Shown here in pieces: positions 61,971-64,000 of a stretch of 64,000 bases of DNA. Within the stretch, counting starts at the first letter, position 1. Each line of letters begins with the position of its first letter. Both the position numbers and the translations under genes were made by a program. Source of the DNA: Acidobacteriota bacterium (GTDB lineage Bacteria > Acidobacteriota > Blastocatellia > Pyrinomonadales > Pyrinomonadaceae); assembly GCA_016718135.1 (NCBI GenBank), contig JADKEF010000009.1:62001-126000 (forward strand), given 5' to 3'. The notes beneath the pieces were generated by a model that saw nothing but the letters and a program-made list of their open reading frames with translations, searched no databases and was not told where the DNA came from.

Positions 61971-64000
61971 CTAAAAGAACCTGAGCGTGTAACTAAATCT
62001 CGCACCTCGTCCAGACTCCGGAGCTAGATCTTTGATGAACGACAGGTGGTTGCGGTACAGGCTGTTGCCTAAGTTCGACGTACCGAGCGAGAAAATGTGC
62101 GCGACGCGGTCAGACGTGATGGTGTAAGAGGCGTTCACGTTGAACAGATTGTAACCGTCTGTAGGCGTTTCGAGAGGAAAGATGCTACCCGCGTCCTTGC
62201 CCTTTACGAATACACCTTCCGGCCTTACCGAAAGTCCCTTGTACCTGAGGTCGGCACCGATGCGCACACGCAGCGGTGTGATTCGGGGTAGAGGCACGTT
62301 GCCGTCTCGCAGCTCGGCCTTGACCGTATCAGCAATGAAGAATGCCCCAAGCCATTTGGTCACATCCCCATCCACCGAGACATCGGCACCGACAAATCGA
62401 GCCTTGCCCTGGCTGTAGGCACCAACCGGCAGGTTGTCTTCGACATCGACGTTACCATCGCCATCCCCATCTTGCGGTGCGAGGAAGATGAAATTATCGA
62501 TGTTGTAGTAGAAGATGCTGCCGTTGAACCTGAGTCGGTTCAGTCGCTGCCTAAGGCTAAATTCGATGCCGTTCGAACGCTCGCGGCTTAAATTCTGATT
62601 GCCGATCTCAAACGTAACAGTGTCGATGTGCGGGCCTTCGTTATAAAGTTCCTCGAGGGCCGGCGTACGGTAGGAACTGTTAAAATTGGTAACGAAGGAT
62701 GCTCCTTCCCAGAGCCTGAATCGTGCCCCAACCGCTCCTGAGAAGCCGGTAAAGCTTCTATCGTCGTAGAGAGCAGTGTTTGCCGGACGATACTTGTTGT
62801 TCTCGACACGGGCTCCAAATTGGAATGCGACGCGGTCAAAGCTTAGTTCCTGCAATGCGAATACAGCAAAATTATTCTGCTTCACTTCACCGTCGATCAA
62901 AGACTCGGCTCCCTCGGTCACGTAGCTTCGGTTAAAGCCCTCGAAGCCGAATCGGCCCGTTAGTTTTCCATACTTTTTCTGCTGAAACATTGCACGATAC
63001 GAGAATGTATCGTTGAAGAAATTTGTAGCGACCTCATCTGTGCCGTCAGCGGTTTCGATCTCTTCGTGGCGGTATTTGGTGTAGTCGATGTAGAAATTGC
63101 CGCGCTCGATCGCACCTTTCAGATCGTGAAAACCACCGCGAAGTCGATAGTTGTTTCGCTTCATCCGCAGGTCGATCTCTTCGTCGGGCGTCTCGGGAAG
63201 CTCGTTTCGGAACTGATCCTGAATTGCGTAAATGTCGTACTCGCCGTTCGCGTTTAGTAGTGAACCTGCCTCAAAGAGGGGAGCATACGGAACACCATAA
63301 CGCCGTCGATCAAGCGTAAACGAGCCATTTAAAAACGCTTTTTCGCCATAATACCCGAGACTCGTGCCGCCGCCGTATGCCCGTGAAGACGAATTAGGGA
63401 TAGCTCCGAGCGGAGTGCGAAAGTCGCCCTCGCGAAGCGTATTAGCGTTCACGTTGAGCAGAAATTTCTTAAAGCCATACTCGACGCCGCCCGATACGCC
63501 GCCCTGTTTGTTGTTCGTTGCTCCGATGCCGCTGAAGTAGCCACGGGCTCCGGTGTGCGGTTCTTCCTCGTCGGTTGTCACGGCATTTACGACACCGCCG
63601 ATCGCGTTCGAACCGTAGAGCAAGGTTGCCGGGCCTTTGATGACCTCGAGGCGTTCAAGATTCATTGTGTCGACGGGTTCGCCGTGGTCGGCGGATTGCG
63701 ATGAGAGCGAGCCATTCCTAGCTCCGTCCTGCAAAACGAGCACACGGTCGCCATCGAAGCCGCGGATCACCGGCCGCGACGAACCCGGGCCGAAGCCGCG
63801 TTTGCCAACGCCGGATTCGCGCTCAAGCACCTCGCCGATCGAGGTGCTTGCTTGCTCGCGAATTCGTGTACCCCCGACCGAATTAACGGACTGGAAAGAC
63901 TCGAAAACCGATTCCTCGCTGCCGGTTGCCGTAACGGTCACCTCTTCGCGTAGAGAAGTCAGACTTACTACGAAATCAACTGCGGCGGCCGCTCCGCCAA
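61971..64000 (-). CDS. TonB-dependent receptor, N-terminus outside window
   Basis: An outer-membrane receptor; 676 codons are inside the window and the frame remains open at 64000. The first visible residues (VDFVVSLTSLREEVTVTA) are the junction of a carboxypeptidase-regulatory-like domain and the TonB box or plug. The plug has IGEVLERESGVGKRGFGPGSSRPVIRGFDGDRVLVLQDG and LERLEVIKGPATLLYGSNAIGGVVNAVT, and the barrel ends GARFSYTLRFF. The RPVIRGFDGDRV plug is of the siderophore/metal-uptake receptor kind (ZnuD- or FepA-like); the ligand is not known. The internal GTG at 63941 is not the true start. Confidence 0.93.
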   Translation of the reverse strand, partial: GGAAAAVDFVVSLTSLREEVTVTATGSEESVFESFQSVNSVGGTRIREQASTSIGEVLERESGVGKRGFGPGSSRPVIRGFDGDRVLVLQDGARNGSLSSQSADHGEPVDTMNLERLEVIKGPATLLYGSNAIGGVVNAVTTDEEEPHTGARGYFSGIGATNNKQGGVSGGVEYGFKKFLLNVNANTLREGDFRTPLGAIPNSSSRAYGGGTSLGYYGEKAFLNGSFTLDRRRYGVPYAPLFEAGSLLNANGEYDIYAIQDQFRNELPETPDEEIDLRMKRNNYRLRGGFHDLKGAIERGNFYIDYTKYRHEEIETADGTDEVATNFFNDTFSYRAMFQQKKYGKLTGRFGFEGFNRSYVTEGAESLIDGEVKQNNFAVFALQELSFDRVAFQFGARVENNKYRPANTALYDDRSFTGFSGAVGARFRLWEGASFVTNFNSSYRTPALEELYNEGPHIDTVTFEIGNQNLSRERSNGIEFSLRQRLNRLRFNGSIFYYNIDNFIFLAPQDGDGDGNVDVEDNLPVGAYSQGKARFVGADVSVDGDVTKWLGAFFIADTVKAELRDGNVPLPRITPLRVRIGADLRYKGLSVRPEGVFVKGKDAGSIFPLETPTDGYNLFNVNASYTITSDRVAHIFSLGTSNLGNSLYRNHLSFIKDLAPESGRGARFSYTLRFF

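Noticed and set aside
63939..63941. GTG at 63941 as the start of the last TonB-dependent receptor
   Set aside because: The frame stays open to the window edge and encodes the expected domain junction, so the gene is cut by the window.

Overview
The window looks like a chromosomal piece of an Acidobacteriota genome, most likely class Blastocatellia (Pyrinomonadaceae-like). This is an inference from gene content: a VWFA-related protein of the acidobacterial type, a very large TonB-dependent receptor with an N-terminal carboxypeptidase-regulatory-like domain (Oar type), big secreted proteins sharing a C-terminal sorting-like domain that ends in VDFxGQE, and spacers full of hairpin-forming periodic repeats. 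No phage, IS transposase, CRISPR array or rRNA was seen. One tRNA is present, tRNA-Ala(GGC).

Layout. 1-13.9 kb: housekeeping and surface-related genes (prolyl aminopeptidase fragment, asparagine synthase, glycosyltransferase, CutC, two methyltransferases, S23-type four-helix protein, thyA, VWA, FmdB zinc ribbon, lipocalin, trxB, PilZ, enoyl-CoA hydratase), separated by at least six different hairpin repeat families. 14.1-41.6 kb: a 27.5 kb polyuronide (pectin/glucuronan-type) utilization locus. Its first arm runs on the minus strand: ROK regulator, Oar/SusC-like receptor, secreted toroid-type protein, KdgF, alginate-lyase-superfamily protein, KduI, GH3 and GH105. Its second arm is also on the minus strand: NagB/6PGL-fold protein, UxaA, second ROK regulator, IolB-like isomerase, KduD, KdgK, KdgA, sodium:solute symporter and a hidden 45-aa membrane protein. 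Divergent from the second arm are an SDR, an M24-fold protein without metal ligands and an MFS hexuronate-type transporter. Between the arms lies a sugar nucleotidyltransferase/GHMP-kinase pair. Together these suggest that oligouronides are imported and cleaved to unsaturated uronate, then pass via KdgF/KduI, KduD, KdgK and KdgA to pyruvate and glyceraldehyde-3-phosphate; saturated hexuronate would enter through UxaA. Two near-identical palindromes with core AATTGGT-N3-ACCAATT sit at the promoters of the second arm and of the kinase pair and look like a shared operator.

41.7-50.4 kb: two giant secreted proteins (a reprolysin-type metzincin and a BNR/sialidase-fold protein) share a duplicated C-terminal block. 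The second carries three frameshifts within 500 bp. 50.8-57.1 kb: an SPFH/zinc-ribbon protein, a PLDc_N-like protein, a VanZ-like protein and a partial ATP synthase operon (b', b, delta, alpha, gamma; no beta, epsilon, a or c here). 57.2-64 kb: two c-di-GMP proteins (HD-GYP-GAF-GGDEF and membrane GGDEF), a LysW-like zinc ribbon, a dienelactone hydrolase and a TonB-dependent receptor cut by the window edge.
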